From: JBEKCD01 sp050015055
GTDB taxonomy: Archaea; Thermoproteota; Bathyarchaeia; Bathyarchaeales; Bathycorpusculaceae
Length of the DNA: 64,000 bases
NCBI GenBank assembly: GCA_050015055.1
Contig: JBEKCD010000004.1
Location: 1 to 64,000, forward strand
Direction: 5' to 3'
Of this stretch, positions 7,860-16,854 are shown piece after piece; positions within the stretch are counted from its first letter, which is position 1, and every line of letters starts with the position of its first letter. Below the pieces are notes generated by a model that saw only the letters and a list, made by a program, of their open reading frames with translations, did no database searches and was not told the origin of the DNA. The position numbers and the translations under genes were made by a program.

Positions 7860-8162
7860 CTAGGCGCTTTCTTCTTCCGCTGTCTCTAATGTTTCTTCTG
7901 CCTGTGTGCCTTTGGCTGAGCGTTTTGCCACTATTCCTAGCTTTGTAATGGGTGTGTAGGCTCCGCCAGTGTATGTGAAACCGCATTTTTTGCATTTCCA
8001 GATTCCGACGCTTTCTCTTTTTACTCTTGAGAAACCGCATTGTGGACATTTGTGGGGTTTCTTCATCTCTGTCATTACTTTGATGTAGCGTTTTCTGACT
8101 GTCGAACCGTAGCGGGGACCCAGTCCGCGAGTGGGCCCGACTTTTTTGGTTCTGTTCCCCAT
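7860..8162 (-). CDS. rpl37ae: 50S ribosomal protein L37Ae (eL43)
   Basis: A 100-residue protein with MGNRTKKVGPTRGLGPRYGS and a C-x2-C...C-x2-C zinc ribbon (CPQCGFSRVKR..., WKCKKCGFTYTGGAYTP), the eL43 signature. It binds large-subunit rRNA. The C-terminal acidic tail (EETLETAEEESA) is an extension. Only 7 bases separate its start from the Rrp42 stop, so co-transcription is certain enough. Confidence 0.95.
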   Translation of the reverse strand: MGNRTKKVGPTRGLGPRYGSTVRKRYIKVMTEMKKPHKCPQCGFSRVKRESVGIWKCKKCGFTYTGGAYTPITKLGIVAKRSAKGTQAEETLETAEEESA

Positions 8163-8169
8163 CGCGTTT

Positions 8170-8961
8170 TCACCAGTTCAGTTTCTTTCGCAGTTCCCCA
8201 GATTTTTCTTTAGCTATTCTCGCCGCTTCGAATACTTGTTTTGGTTCAAAGTACCCGCTTCCGCCTTTTTGTATGGCACATATGTTTTCGTCGTCGTCGA
8301 ATGCTATTGAGATCCGGGCATCCATAACTTGCTCTTCTTCCCGCCAGGGGTCGACGATGAGTTTGTCGCTTATTTTGGCGCAGGTGACCGTTATGGGGTG
8401 TTTCTTTAGTGGAAGCGGCTCGTAGCCTGATTTCATCTTTACTTCTCCGTCCTCGACTTCGTACTTGCTCATTTTCGCGTTTAGCAGTGCAGCCATTGCA
8501 GCCAGTGCTGAGGCGTCTATCAAATTTCCATCATGATTCAGCACGTAGACATCAACGAAGACGACGAAAACCTTCTTTCCAGGTACGACGCAGAGTTTCC
8601 CCGTATCGATTGCTTTGGACTCTCTGATTCCCCTGTCAACTATTCTCGCGAGCTCTATCGAATTCTCATCTGGGGGTCCTGGTTCAAAGCCCGGCGAAGC
8701 TAGCGGTACAAGCTCTGCGTTTACCGTTAAGACGCCCTCGTTCGGCGTATCCGAGAACGGCTCGCCCGTCTCGATTTTTACTCCCACGACGACCTCGGTT
8801 TTTCCAAGAAGCACCCTTGCTGAACCCTCAGCTTTTTCAATTATGCCCTGTTCGATTTTTATTTCGCGATAGTCTGTCAATTCTCTGCCGTCCAAGCGTT
8901 TTCCCTTGTCTATCAACTGCGCAATCTGCTTCTGCTTCACTTTAGTGATTACTGCTGCCAT
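8170..8961 (-). CDS. rrp42: Exosome complex RNase PH-like subunit Rrp42
   Basis: 263 residues with the RNase PH fold (GKRLDGRELTDYREIKIEQG, then VLLGKTEVVVGVKIETGEPF). Rrp42 is the non-catalytic partner that alternates with Rrp41 in the hexameric ring and supplies RNA-contacting arginines. Its start codon overlaps the Rrp41 stop by one base (TAATG), implying translational coupling. Confidence 0.95.
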   Translation of the reverse strand: MAAVITKVKQKQIAQLIDKGKRLDGRELTDYREIKIEQGIIEKAEGSARVLLGKTEVVVGVKIETGEPFSDTPNEGVLTVNAELVPLASPGFEPGPPDENSIELARIVDRGIRESKAIDTGKLCVVPGKKVFVVFVDVYVLNHDGNLIDASALAAMAALLNAKMSKYEVEDGEVKMKSGYEPLPLKKHPITVTCAKISDKLIVDPWREEEQVMDARISIAFDDDENICAIQKGGSGYFEPKQVFEAARIAKEKSGELRKKLNW

Positions 8962-9710
8962 TATTCTTCAGCCTCCTCCTTGTTCTCTTCTTTAACGTTC
9001 ACGTACTTGGTTCTTAACGCTTCTTTCTGAAGTGCATAGATTTGTTTGCACCCTTCAAGAGCCAAGTTCACCGCGCTTTCGAACTCGTCGGTTGAAAGTG
9101 TTCCATCCATCTGCAGCAACGTGATGGCGTTCAGGTTGGGCATCAGAGCCACGGGAACGTCAGCGGAACCCATCTTGTCTTCGGTGTCCATCAAGTCCAG
9201 CACGATTTTGTCCTCCACTTTGCCCGCCGCGCAAGCGACGACTAGGTCCCGCATCGGTATGCCCGAGTCTGCCAAAGCCAGAGCGGCTGCTGTGATGCTG
9301 GCGCATCTTGTTCCACCATCAGCCTGTAACACTTCAATGAATATGTCTATCATCGTGCGCGGGTAGTATTCCATGAAAATAGCGGGTTCAAGCGATTCCC
9401 TTATCACTTTCGACAGTTCGATTTCTCTTCTCGACGGCGCAGGTGACTTGCGCTCCTGAACCGAGAACGGTGCCATGTGGTAACGGCACTTAACAACCGT
9501 TCGATCCGGAAGGGCCAAATGTTTGGGATGCACTTCCCTCGGCCCGTACACACCGGCCAGAATCTTGTTTTTTCCATGCTCAATGTAAGCTGAACCGTCC
9601 GCGTTTGAGATCACGCCTACTTCAAGCTTCACCGACCTTAACTCATCGGGCTTTCTCCCGTCCAGTCTCAGGCCCTTTTTATCGATTAACTTTTCAGGTT
9701 TATCATTCAT
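8961..9710 (-). CDS. rrp41: Exosome complex catalytic subunit Rrp41
   Basis: 249 residues of RNase PH family: LRLDGRKPDELRSVKLEVGV, the phosphate-binding region GGTRCASITAAALALADSG, and DLMDTEDKMGSADVPVA with the catalytic aspartates. Rrp41 performs phosphorolytic 3'-5' RNA degradation and polyadenylation-like tailing. It overlaps Rrp4 by 8 bases and Rrp42 by 1. The C-terminus is an acidic tail (KEENKEEAEE). Confidence 0.95.
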   Translation of the reverse strand: MNDKPEKLIDKKGLRLDGRKPDELRSVKLEVGVISNADGSAYIEHGKNKILAGVYGPREVHPKHLALPDRTVVKCRYHMAPFSVQERKSPAPSRREIELSKVIRESLEPAIFMEYYPRTMIDIFIEVLQADGGTRCASITAAALALADSGIPMRDLVVACAAGKVEDKIVLDLMDTEDKMGSADVPVALMPNLNAITLLQMDGTLSTDEFESAVNLALEGCKQIYALQKEALRTKYVNVKEENKEEAEE

Positions 9711-10413
9711 TCTTCTTTTCCTCCTTTCCAGTTTTTGCCTCTTTAAGCATCTTGGTTATGCGATCCGTGAGACCACTCGTGTGGGATTCCTCTTCTATTT
9801 TCAGAATCGCCATCATCGCCAACTGCTCGTCTTCAAGAGTCTTTCCAGTGATTAGCACGACTCCGTTGACACCTAGGATAATGTTACAACCTGTCTCCTG
9901 TTTTATCGTGGATATCATCGAGCCTTTTCTGCCTATCACGCGAGGGATTTTCGTCGGCGTGACCTTTACTATCTGTCCGCGCGTTATCTTTCCGAGCCCG
10001 GGTTCTGCCACCGTCAACTGTGGGTCGTGTGTCCTGTCATAGGAGACTATCTTGGCCACTACTAAATCTCCTACGTCAAGAACCGGAGGCAAATCGTCTT
10101 TTTGCGGTCTGAAGGGTCTGCTCAGAACGTCTGACGCCCTGAGAAGAGCGGGGTAGGGCGAGTTGATGTCCACCGTCCACCCGCTGAATCCAACTTCCGT
10201 GATGGTTCCAATGACGATGTCTTCCATCCTCGGAACGTAAAAGGACTTCAGGGCGACGACATCCATTTTCTTTGTTTCATACTCGACGATTCCAACTCTT
10301 GAAGCGTAAATCTTGTTGTTTTCCATATACGTGTTTTCTCCAGCTATGTAATCGCCTTCTGCGATTAAATCGCCAGGCGTCACAAGCTGCCTTCTTTCCA
10401 AAAATATTGGCAT
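9703..10413 (-). CDS. rrp4: Exosome RNA-binding cap subunit Rrp4
   Basis: 236 residues with an N-terminal domain (RRQLVTPGDLIAEGDYIAGE), an S1 domain (~60-140: DIVIGTITEVGFSGWTVDIN) and a KH domain with the IPRVIGRKGSMISTIKQETG loop. Rrp4 forms the cap that threads RNA into the Rrp41-Rrp42 ring. It precedes Rrp41 in the operon. The lysine-glutamate tail is non-conserved. Confidence 0.95.
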   Translation of the reverse strand: MPIFLERRQLVTPGDLIAEGDYIAGENTYMENNKIYASRVGIVEYETKKMDVVALKSFYVPRMEDIVIGTITEVGFSGWTVDINSPYPALLRASDVLSRPFRPQKDDLPPVLDVGDLVVAKIVSYDRTHDPQLTVAEPGLGKITRGQIVKVTPTKIPRVIGRKGSMISTIKQETGCNIILGVNGVVLITGKTLEDEQLAMMAILKIEEESHTSGLTDRITKMLKEAKTGKEEKKNE

Positions 10414-10449
10414 AAAATCACTCCTTTTCTATTCATACAGATTTTCTTG

Positions 10450-11139
10450 TCAGGGGTTAACCTTTGCTTCTCCGGTCCCCTTGGTTATTTCTCCGAGTTT
10501 ATCCAAGAATGGGGCGTAGACTCCTGCCGGCATTTCCAGAACTCCATACCATGAACCATTTGCGCGCCATTCTTCACGTTTTATCGTTCCGAATCCCTTG
10601 ATTGTTCCGTAGGCCTTTGCCGAATGCTCCGCGGGTATGGTGACGCCTACGGTTATCTGCTCCATTTTGAGCGGCAGAATCGTCCGCAGAAGCTTGATTA
10701 TTTCTTTAGCCTGTTCTTCCACAGGCTTGAACGGGTCTATCGAGTAGCGAACTTGTTCCATGGCGTTTTCTATTCGCGTCGGCGGATGCGGAAGATTAGT
10801 TCTGGGGTCAACGCTCTGCCTTGATATGAAATCCACTATCTGTTTTCTCTTGTCCTCAATCATCTTCCTACGTTGTTCGGTGGTCACCTGTAACGTTCCC
10901 TTTGTGAGTATGGTCTCAGCTATTTTCAGCGAATCCGTAGTGCCGAAAGCCTTGCGCAGGTTTTCTTCCGAAGGTTTCGTGCCTTTGTTAGCGTCAGAAA
11001 ATATCGTTTCAGCCGCTAAAACTTCGGTTATCCCCGCTATTTTTCCCATTCGAAAATCTAGGGCTTTTTGAGGTTTTACAAGCACTTCAAAGTGTTCGTT
11101 GTCCTTTGTAATGCGCGCAACAGTGTACTTATCACTCAT
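10450..11139 (-). CDS. sbds: Ribosome maturation protein SBDS/Sdo1
   Basis: 229 residues with the SBDS N-terminal FYSH-like domain (YTVARITKDNEHFEVLVKPQ), the central helical part with VDPRTNLPHPPTRIENAMEQ, and the C-terminal ferredoxin-like domain. SBDS releases the anti-association factor aIF6 from the 50S subunit. It is encoded between PsmA and Rrp4, a position widely kept in archaea. Confidence 0.95.
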   Translation of the reverse strand: MSDKYTVARITKDNEHFEVLVKPQKALDFRMGKIAGITEVLAAETIFSDANKGTKPSEENLRKAFGTTDSLKIAETILTKGTLQVTTEQRRKMIEDKRKQIVDFISRQSVDPRTNLPHPPTRIENAMEQVRYSIDPFKPVEEQAKEIIKLLRTILPLKMEQITVGVTIPAEHSAKAYGTIKGFGTIKREEWRANGSWYGVLEMPAGVYAPFLDKLGEITKGTGEAKVNP

Positions 11140-11146
11140 CAGCGTG

Positions 11147-11875
11147 TCACTTGCCCGCGCCTAGCTCTTTCAGGATACCCTCAATTTTCTCGTCGTTCAG
11201 CATTTCCAGTTTTTTGGTTTCTGAGGACACCGCAGCTACTTTGATTCTCGTCGGCAGTTGTCTCGCTTCCAAGGCTTTGACCAAGCATTTCACCGTGAGC
11301 TTCGTGGTTTCTTCGAGGCCCATCTCCTCCTTGTATTCCTCTTTCAGGATAGTGAACACCGTTTCTCTTCCTGCACCTTCCGCTCTGGCCTTATAGCCCC
11401 GGTAGGTTCCGCTAGGGTGGGTTCCGAACACGCGGTTTCCAGTTTTGTCCACTCCGGCAAACACCATTGACACGCCGAAGGGTCTTACACCCGCGTGTTG
11501 TGTGTAAAGCTGCTTTATGTCGCATATTCTCTTAGTCACGACTTCAACATCGATCGGTTCATCATACGTTAGCTTGTTAGACTGCGCCATGACTCGCGCC
11601 TGATCTATGAGTATGCGCGCGTCCGAGCTTAAACCAACAATGGCTGCTCCAACATGATCGTCTATCGGAAAGATTTTCCACGAATACTCCGTTTCTTCCA
11701 GTGGATCAACGGTCTCTTCGGCTCCAAGAACCACTCCCTCTGAGCATCGTATCGCAAGGATCGTGGCTCCGCGGTTGACAAGTTCCATTGCATATTCAAC
11801 TTGAAAAAGCCGCCCATCCGGTGAAAAAACAGTTATCGCACGATCGTAGGCACCTGGTGCTGCAAACACTGACAT
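11147..11875 (-). CDS. psmA: 20S proteasome alpha subunit
   Basis: 242 residues with the alpha-type signature AYDRAITVFSPDGRLFQVEY and the internal ILAIRCSEGVVLGAEE; no propeptide or catalytic threonine, as expected for alpha. It forms the outer gated rings of the 20S proteasome. It is the first gene of the minus-strand operon, with an SBDS gene 7 bases downstream. The start at 11875 keeps the usual N-terminal gate residues MSVFAAPGAYDRA. Confidence 0.95.
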   Translation of the reverse strand: MSVFAAPGAYDRAITVFSPDGRLFQVEYAMELVNRGATILAIRCSEGVVLGAEETVDPLEETEYSWKIFPIDDHVGAAIVGLSSDARILIDQARVMAQSNKLTYDEPIDVEVVTKRICDIKQLYTQHAGVRPFGVSMVFAGVDKTGNRVFGTHPSGTYRGYKARAEGAGRETVFTILKEEYKEEMGLEETTKLTVKCLVKALEARQLPTRIKVAAVSSETKKLEMLNDEKIEGILKELGAGK

Positions 11876-11932
11876 TCATTTCATCCTCACAGTACATCCT
11901 AACTATTTGCAGTCTCTCATACGACAACTATA

Positions 11933-12213
11933 CTAAAAACCTTTCCTATATTTGCGCGAGACTTTTCCTTTACCTTGTTTTCGCTTCCTGAACAGCATTA
12001 CATCATTGTGAATGCATACGTAGTCGAAGCCTGTTTCAATGAGCTTTATTGCTTCTCCGATAGTCTGGGCGGTTGCTGAATGATAGTCATCTTGGAAGCT
12101 GACCAGATGCGTGTAAACGAGGGTGTTCTTGATGTTTCTGTGGCCAAGCAATTGCATGACGTAGAGGATGTCTTTGGTCCTGTGATATCTGTTGTGGCTT
12201 TCCAGTAGCGCGC
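11933..12213 (-). pseudogene. Tyrosine recombinase (integrase) 3' relic
   Basis: The C-terminal catalytic part of a phage/archaeal XerA-type recombinase. RYWKATT (frame ending near 12190) continues in another frame as YHRTKDILYVMQLLGHRNIK then NTLVYTHLV. These are the motifs around His/Arg box II, LLGH, and the nucleophile tyrosine (YTH). A one-base shift separates the halves, and everything upstream of RYW is missing. The relic begins exactly at the GCGCGC at 12208-12213. Normal proteins are 280-330 residues. Confidence 0.7.
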
Positions 12214-12227
12214 TATTGATTGATGAA

Positions 12228-12235
12228 CGCGCGCG
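12228..12235. repeat. GC tract pair at integrase relic
   Basis: CGCGCGCG here and GCGCGC at 12208-12213, 14 bases apart, at the broken 5' end of the integrase relic. Confidence 0.55.
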
Positions 12236-12299
12236 AGCAATCTTTTCGACACTAAGATGTGGGGTTCTCGCTGTCCACAACTTCACAACGCATGAAAGA

Positions 12300-13019
12300 T
12301 TAGTGTTTTGGATTTTGTTGCACGATTGTTTTGGCTGTTTCTTCTTGGCCTTGTGGTATTGGCACACGGGCAGTGTAGTCTTGGAGGCCTGTCATGGTTG
12401 GTGTTGTGAACGTGAAATTCAACAGTGTTAGATCTTGTTCGTTTCTTAGGGTGACGCTTATGAGTCTGGCACCCAAGATGCACCAAGCGTAAAATCTACG
12501 GTTTAAATACAAGGCGTCTCTTGTTATGTAGGCTTCTCCAAGGTATTTTTTGTTTTGATTGTAGTAGTGCCAAGCTGTGAACCGCCATGCGAATCCAATT
12601 ATGGCGATCAAGCCTAGCATCGCAAGAAAAATATAGATCCCGCTTTCGGGGTCGATCACCCAAAACAAGACCCCGAAGAACAAGGCGAAGGCAGAAACAA
12701 CGATAAACAGTCCTATTTTCTCTGTCTTCTCCTCGGCATATTCCCTTTCGGCATATTCTTTCCATTCTTCTGGTGTATATGTCCAGTGTGCCAGTAGTCC
12801 TTCTCCTCGCAATATCTTATCCAGCATTTTGGCAAGCCAAGTATAGATCACTACTACAATTATTCCCATGATAGCCACGAAAAGGCTGACGAACGATATC
12901 GCGTATCCGCCCTCCATGCCACCGATGCCAGCAAACCCAGGTACAAAAATCATCATGACGCCAACGATTGTGACGATGAGCCCAATAATAGCAGTCTTTC
13001 GGGGGGGATTCTCTTTCAC
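12300..13019 (-). CDS. Multi-pass membrane protein, 239 aa
   Basis: Starts at GTG 13019. Four hydrophobic segments: AIIGLIVTIVGVMMIFVPGF, YAISFVSLFVAIMGIIVVVI, IGLFIVVSAFALFFGVLFWV and IYIFLAMLGLIAIIGFAWRF. Helices 2 and 3 are separated by a charged loop with YTPEEWKEYAEREYAEEKTE. The soluble C-terminal ~70 residues (YLGEAYITRDALYLNRRFYA) look like a pleckstrin-like or bacterial-PH strand pattern (inference). Function unknown. Its 3' end lies beside the integrase relic. Confidence 0.7.
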   Translation of the reverse strand: MKENPPRKTAIIGLIVTIVGVMMIFVPGFAGIGGMEGGYAISFVSLFVAIMGIIVVVIYTWLAKMLDKILRGEGLLAHWTYTPEEWKEYAEREYAEEKTEKIGLFIVVSAFALFFGVLFWVIDPESGIYIFLAMLGLIAIIGFAWRFTAWHYYNQNKKYLGEAYITRDALYLNRRFYAWCILGARLISVTLRNEQDLTLLNFTFTTPTMTGLQDYTARVPIPQGQEETAKTIVQQNPKH

Positions 13020-13096
13020 GCCAAAGCTTCCTCCTCATCATGGAAGATGTCTACGAGTGATGTTTACATGTATGGCGAAAGTCTATATATATCCCT

Positions 13097-13104
13097 GCGC
13101 GCGC
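13097..13104. repeat. GC tract at 5' edge of gene fragment
   Basis: CTGCGCGCGCAG, itself palindromic; the coding-like frame to its right begins here. Confidence 0.6.
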
Positions 13105-13236
13105 AGACGGGAACATTCAGTGGCGTATCAGCCAGAAAGAGCCCCAAATGTAATCTCACACGCCAAGAACGACCACCTAGACTTCGAAATCCCCTACGAA
13201 TTCAGCGGGATCATGCATGGATACCGTCCAGACTAA
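13098..13236 (+). pseudogene. 3' fragment of a gene, possibly helicase/restriction subunit
   Basis: Reading from the GCGCGCGC at 13097, the frame gives AYQPERAPNVISHAKNDHLD then FEIPYEFSGIMHGYRPD and a stop. The F-x-I-P-Y-x-x-x-G-x-x-H-x-Y-x-P-D pattern is like the nuclease-type segment in type III restriction or DEAD-box helicase C-termini (inference). No start codon belongs to it. It is bounded on both sides by GC tracts (13097-13104 and 13260-13267). Confidence 0.4.
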
Positions 13237-13259
13237 ATAATCCGCTACAAACAAAAGGA

Positions 13260-13267
13260 GCGCGCGC
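13260..13267. repeat. GC tract
   Basis: GCGCGCGC about 25 bases after the stop of the fragment; closes the 13.1-13.26 kb unit. Confidence 0.6.
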
Positions 13268-13394
13268 TTTCAACCAAGGCTCCCCTCCAGAAGCCTGATT
13301 TTTCTGTTTTTGACGCGAAATGATTTTTCGTCGAGCGTGCATATTAAATACCTATCTTTCCATATATGGAATCCAACGTCATGGGTGATAAGGT

Positions 13395-15059
13395 TTGACA
13401 TGGAATTCTCACACTAAAGCATCGTCTTCTATTCCACCCCCTCCTCCTCCGCCACCGCAGGTTGGACGGCCCAAGAAAAGACGAACTCTTTTGATAGCGG
13501 CATCAGTTGTTCTCATAGCGATAATCGCCGTGGCCAGCCTGACCTACGTGGGGGTCATCCCGCTCTTCCCGAAGTCCGGAGAGCAGCTAGCGCATCCTGA
13601 AACGGCATGGATAGCAGGGTTGGAGACCGCAAATGGAACGTTGATAGCAAACGGACAGAATACAGCTGATAAGGTTTTGACAATCAAAGGAAACGTCACT
13701 AACCCGCCAATTCCAGCAGCCAAGACTTCAGGCCTGCTGTCAGCATCAGCGACACACGGAAGTGGTTGCCAACTTCTGTCTGCCGGCTTGGTGAACGACC
13801 AGGTTACCCCTGTGGCTGACCGAGTTTTTAACGGGAGGGTCATGCTGGCACTCAACAACAGTCAGAGATACCTAAGCGTCCAGCCATTGGAAGGCACTGG
13901 AGGCGTTGACCTCTGGGAGTTTGAAGGAAGCGTCGTACTTGCCCCAGGCACAAACACTTTCATGATCAACGTACTTGACCTGAACAACGCCACAGTTGGA
14001 CAGAGCCGCACGTTCAAAGTCGTTGCGAACATACCGTCAATGGACATAAGGATCACTTTGACGTGGGACACAAATTCCAGCGACATGGACCTGCATGTTT
14101 GGCATTTTCCCTACATAAGCCTTCCAGCTGGAGTAGGCGGTATGGACGGGAATGCCGGGTGGTGGCAGCTGTTTGGGCACTGGTCAGGGGTCCCAGAACA
14201 AAGCGAATGGGTGTCAGACATCCCCACGCCAGATGCTTTCAACTACAAAAATATCGAAGCCATGACTTGGTTCAATTACTCTTACACTTACAATCAGCAA
14301 CAGTACACCTATGGTGATGGTGTGGCCCAAGCTTGGTGGTACAACAAGCTTGGCATAAGCGGGGCTCAAATAGACGTCGACTGTGTGACTGGTTACGGCC
14401 CAGAAGTGTTCACGATGGGCAACGCTCGGCCTGGACTTTACACTGTCGTCCTCAGAATGTATAGCCCGCATGACTGCAACACCACAACGAATGCCAACGT
14501 GATGGTCGAGTTGTTTGGGCAGGTCAAGGGAACATTTTCCCACGCATTTCCCCCGTACGCTCATTACGACAATGTAGTACAATACCAGCCTGGATGGGAT
14601 GCAAACGAGAGCAGCTTCGACGCCCAGACCCAGGCTACCGTGACTGACTGGGTGGCCTACAGCTTCTACATTCTTCCAGACAAGACAGTCACAGCGCCTG
14701 TGGAGAAAGACATAGCGTTTAGTGCAGACTGCTTAGTGAGCGCAGCAGGTCCTTCATACTTCAGGGATAGATGGTTCATGCTGGATCATGCAACAAGCAT
14801 CACGAGTCTAATCAGCAGCTGGACATCCAGCGGATGGGGCATGCTTACCCTCAACCGTTTGGGTGAAGGTGAAGGAAGCCAGTATAGTGAAGAACTTGTC
14901 ATGACAATCGAAAAAGAGACTGTTGGCGTTCGACCAGGCGGCATTTGGCAAGGCGTAACGGGGAACATACCACCAGGCCTCTACAGTCTATCTGCAGGAA
15001 ACGGTGTCGAAGGCCCCAACACGGTAAACATAAACGCCAAGATCATGTCCAGCCCATGA
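13395..15059 (+). CDS. Membrane-anchored extracellular protein with DUF2135-like domain, 554 aa
   Basis: Start TTG at 13395 with GGTGAT at 13384-13389. The N-terminus carries a polyproline run (SIPPPPPPPPQVGRPKKRR) followed by one membrane helix (residues ~31-53). The rest is therefore probably outside the cell. Residues ~215-385 contain MDIRITLTWDTNSSDMDLHV, the W-D-x-x-x-x-D-x-D-L-H signature of YfaP/DUF2135 domains, with likely calcium-binding aspartates. Upstream, residues 60-210 are Ig-like. Role unknown, likely surface-associated. A GC tract begins at the stop codon. Confidence 0.75.
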   Translation: MTWNSHTKASSSIPPPPPPPPQVGRPKKRRTLLIAASVVLIAIIAVASLTYVGVIPLFPKSGEQLAHPETAWIAGLETANGTLIANGQNTADKVLTIKGNVTNPPIPAAKTSGLLSASATHGSGCQLLSAGLVNDQVTPVADRVFNGRVMLALNNSQRYLSVQPLEGTGGVDLWEFEGSVVLAPGTNTFMINVLDLNNATVGQSRTFKVVANIPSMDIRITLTWDTNSSDMDLHVWHFPYISLPAGVGGMDGNAGWWQLFGHWSGVPEQSEWVSDIPTPDAFNYKNIEAMTWFNYSYTYNQQQYTYGDGVAQAWWYNKLGISGAQIDVDCVTGYGPEVFTMGNARPGLYTVVLRMYSPHDCNTTTNANVMVELFGQVKGTFSHAFPPYAHYDNVVQYQPGWDANESSFDAQTQATVTDWVAYSFYILPDKTVTAPVEKDIAFSADCLVSAAGPSYFRDRWFMLDHATSITSLISSWTSSGWGMLTLNRLGEGEGSQYSEELVMTIEKETVGVRPGGIWQGVTGNIPPGLYSLSAGNGVEGPNTVNINAKIMSSP

Positions 15060-15562
15060 CGCGCGCTACTTGTTGCATTGTGCTTTCTGTAGCCATTTTC
15101 AGACTGGAGAATGCTTAATACCCATCGAAATCCCCACGTATCCTGATAGACCAAACGCTTCGGAAGAATAGAAAGCCAGACATTGGTGTGTGTTACTGCG
15201 CGCTCTCTAACTACGGTACGACAGGATGTGGAAAGCGCGCGTGCCAGCTGGGGAAAGATTATCAACTGACCTAGAATAAACAATGCATGAAATATCTAGT
15301 CGTGAAAGCCTGAAGCAGGCACCGATGGCGCGTTATATAGAATATTCTTCTGTAATGTATCGATAAATGCAGCGCGCATTGGATTGACGTATGAGATATA
15401 ATGTATCACCATAAAAAGAAAGAAAGGAGGGATGTGCGAGAGAAGTCGCCACGATTGAAGGAAAAAACCTTACCTATCCTTTCCAGCCTTTATTTTAGCG
15501 TCTCATTCATCTACATCTTTTCGCCTTAATGTCGACGCTCACGGGAAACTGTTGAACTGAGT
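15060..15562. other. Gene-free stretch with GC tracts
   Basis: No trustworthy gene. GC runs lie at 15060-15066, 15198-15203, 15235-15241 and 15372-15377. On the minus strand, from 15203 leftwards, a frame reads CLAFYSSEAFGLSGYVGISM and stops, possibly another gene-end relic. Poly-purine GAAAGAAAGGAGGGATG near 15420 precedes nothing. Confidence 0.5.
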
Positions 15563-16795
15563 CTATTCTTTCCAGTCCAGAAGCCTTCTTTCTCCTTCAA
15601 TCTTCTTTAGGTCAGTCAGATCCTGCGTGACTTCCATGGTTCCCAAATATTTTCCGTTCTTGTCTCTCACCGCGAAGTACCGTATGTGGACTAGGCGGTT
15701 GTTCATGGTGATCCAGAATTCCGCCTTGTCTTTTTCGCCTGTTGTGAAGGCCTCGACTATTTTGTCAACTATGTGAACGCTCTTCTGAGGGTGACACAAC
15801 TGCACGCTTCTACCGATGACCGCTTTGGTCCTCACGAATATTCTCTTTTCAGCCTTGTTGAAGTATTTCACACGGTCATCCTTATCGATGAAGGATATGT
15901 CCACGGGCAACGTGTCGAGAATGGCCTCAGCCTCCTCTTTTGAGAGGCTTCCAGTTTCAAACTGCCACGCATCTGCGGACGGTTCTGTTTTTTTGGCTGC
16001 CGGTTCTGCAGCACGAAAAGCCACCAAAACAGTTCGGGGCGTAAAACTGGCATACCCGATCTCGTCGAATTCTTTCCGAATGTCTTCCCACTCTTTCTCC
16101 GTGACAACTTGGAGTGCAGTGGGGAACAGTATGTTGTTTTCTTTGAAAAAGTGATCTGGAAGAACACTGCACAAGGGCCCGGCATCCTGGCTTAACCGTG
16201 TTTTGAAGTCGGAGTAGGGCATTGTGTTCCATTTTTCAACCAGGTCGTAGAGTTTTTTCTTTATCTCCCTTATTCGGTTGTGTTCCATCCACATTATCGC
16301 TGGAGGCTCGGTGACTCCGTGCTTTTCCATGGATGGGAAAAGCACGTTTTCTTCCCGCAGGTAATGTTTTTCTGAATCTTGAAAATCCTTCACTAAGGTC
16401 TGCAGTTCTGTCAACGCGTCGCCAACGTAGACAGAGTCACAGGCTTCTTCAAGCATTTTCACGAGAGTTTCCAGTCTTTCAGCCTTTTCCAGCATGACTC
16501 TGTGTTCCTCGATGAGTATGCTGATGGGATGGCCCGCGGGAATGTGCAGTTCTTCATCTTGAACCTGCTCGCCGAAAACGGCCAGATGAACGTCGCAGAG
16601 CCTTTGAAGCTCTTCTCTCGGCATTCCTTCCTTTACAAGTTCCTGCTCTATCTTGGCGATATCCTCGGGTTTCGTGTCCTTCAAGACTTTCTTGAATTTT
16701 TCCTTAACTTCCGTGGGCGACGCTCCACCATGTAACTCCTTGATTACTTCTTTTAACATCTTCTTCTTGTTTGCATTCTCCTTTGCCATTTTCAC
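15563..16795 (-). CDS. DUF438-hemerythrin-PAS protein, 410 aa
   Basis: Three parts are visible: a DUF438 helical domain (~10-85, KEVIKELHGGASPTEVKEKF), a hemerythrin-like four-helix domain (~88-235, GHPISILIEEHRVMLEKAER, HYLREENVLFPSMEKHG, MWMEHNRIREI, DHFFKENNILFP) with histidines and glutamates for a diiron site, and a C-terminal PAS domain (~285-400, FIDKDDRVKYFNKAEKRIF). Such proteins are thought to sense or store O2 or NO. It lies 59 bases downstream of the flavodiiron gene on the same strand, supporting an oxygen/NO stress unit. GTG 16795 and ATG 16789 are both possible starts after GGAAGG. Confidence 0.9.
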   Translation of the reverse strand: MKMAKENANKKKMLKEVIKELHGGASPTEVKEKFKKVLKDTKPEDIAKIEQELVKEGMPREELQRLCDVHLAVFGEQVQDEELHIPAGHPISILIEEHRVMLEKAERLETLVKMLEEACDSVYVGDALTELQTLVKDFQDSEKHYLREENVLFPSMEKHGVTEPPAIMWMEHNRIREIKKKLYDLVEKWNTMPYSDFKTRLSQDAGPLCSVLPDHFFKENNILFPTALQVVTEKEWEDIRKEFDEIGYASFTPRTVLVAFRAAEPAAKKTEPSADAWQFETGSLSKEEAEAILDTLPVDISFIDKDDRVKYFNKAEKRIFVRTKAVIGRSVQLCHPQKSVHIVDKIVEAFTTGEKDKAEFWITMNNRLVHIRYFAVRDKNGKYLGTMEVTQDLTDLKKIEGERRLLDWKE

Positions 16796-16854
16796 GCGCC
16801 TTCCTAACGGCTGAAATCAGGGATTTCTAGGTGATAAAAGTTTGGGATTTACGG

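Noticed and set aside
12868..13236. 122-residue plus-strand frame
   Set aside because: The first two thirds are antisense to the membrane gene; only the end after the GC tract looks coding and is listed as a relic.
14981..15283. Minus-strand 100-residue frame
   Set aside because: Overlaps the 3' end of the DUF2135-like gene and several GC tracts, with no coding signal.
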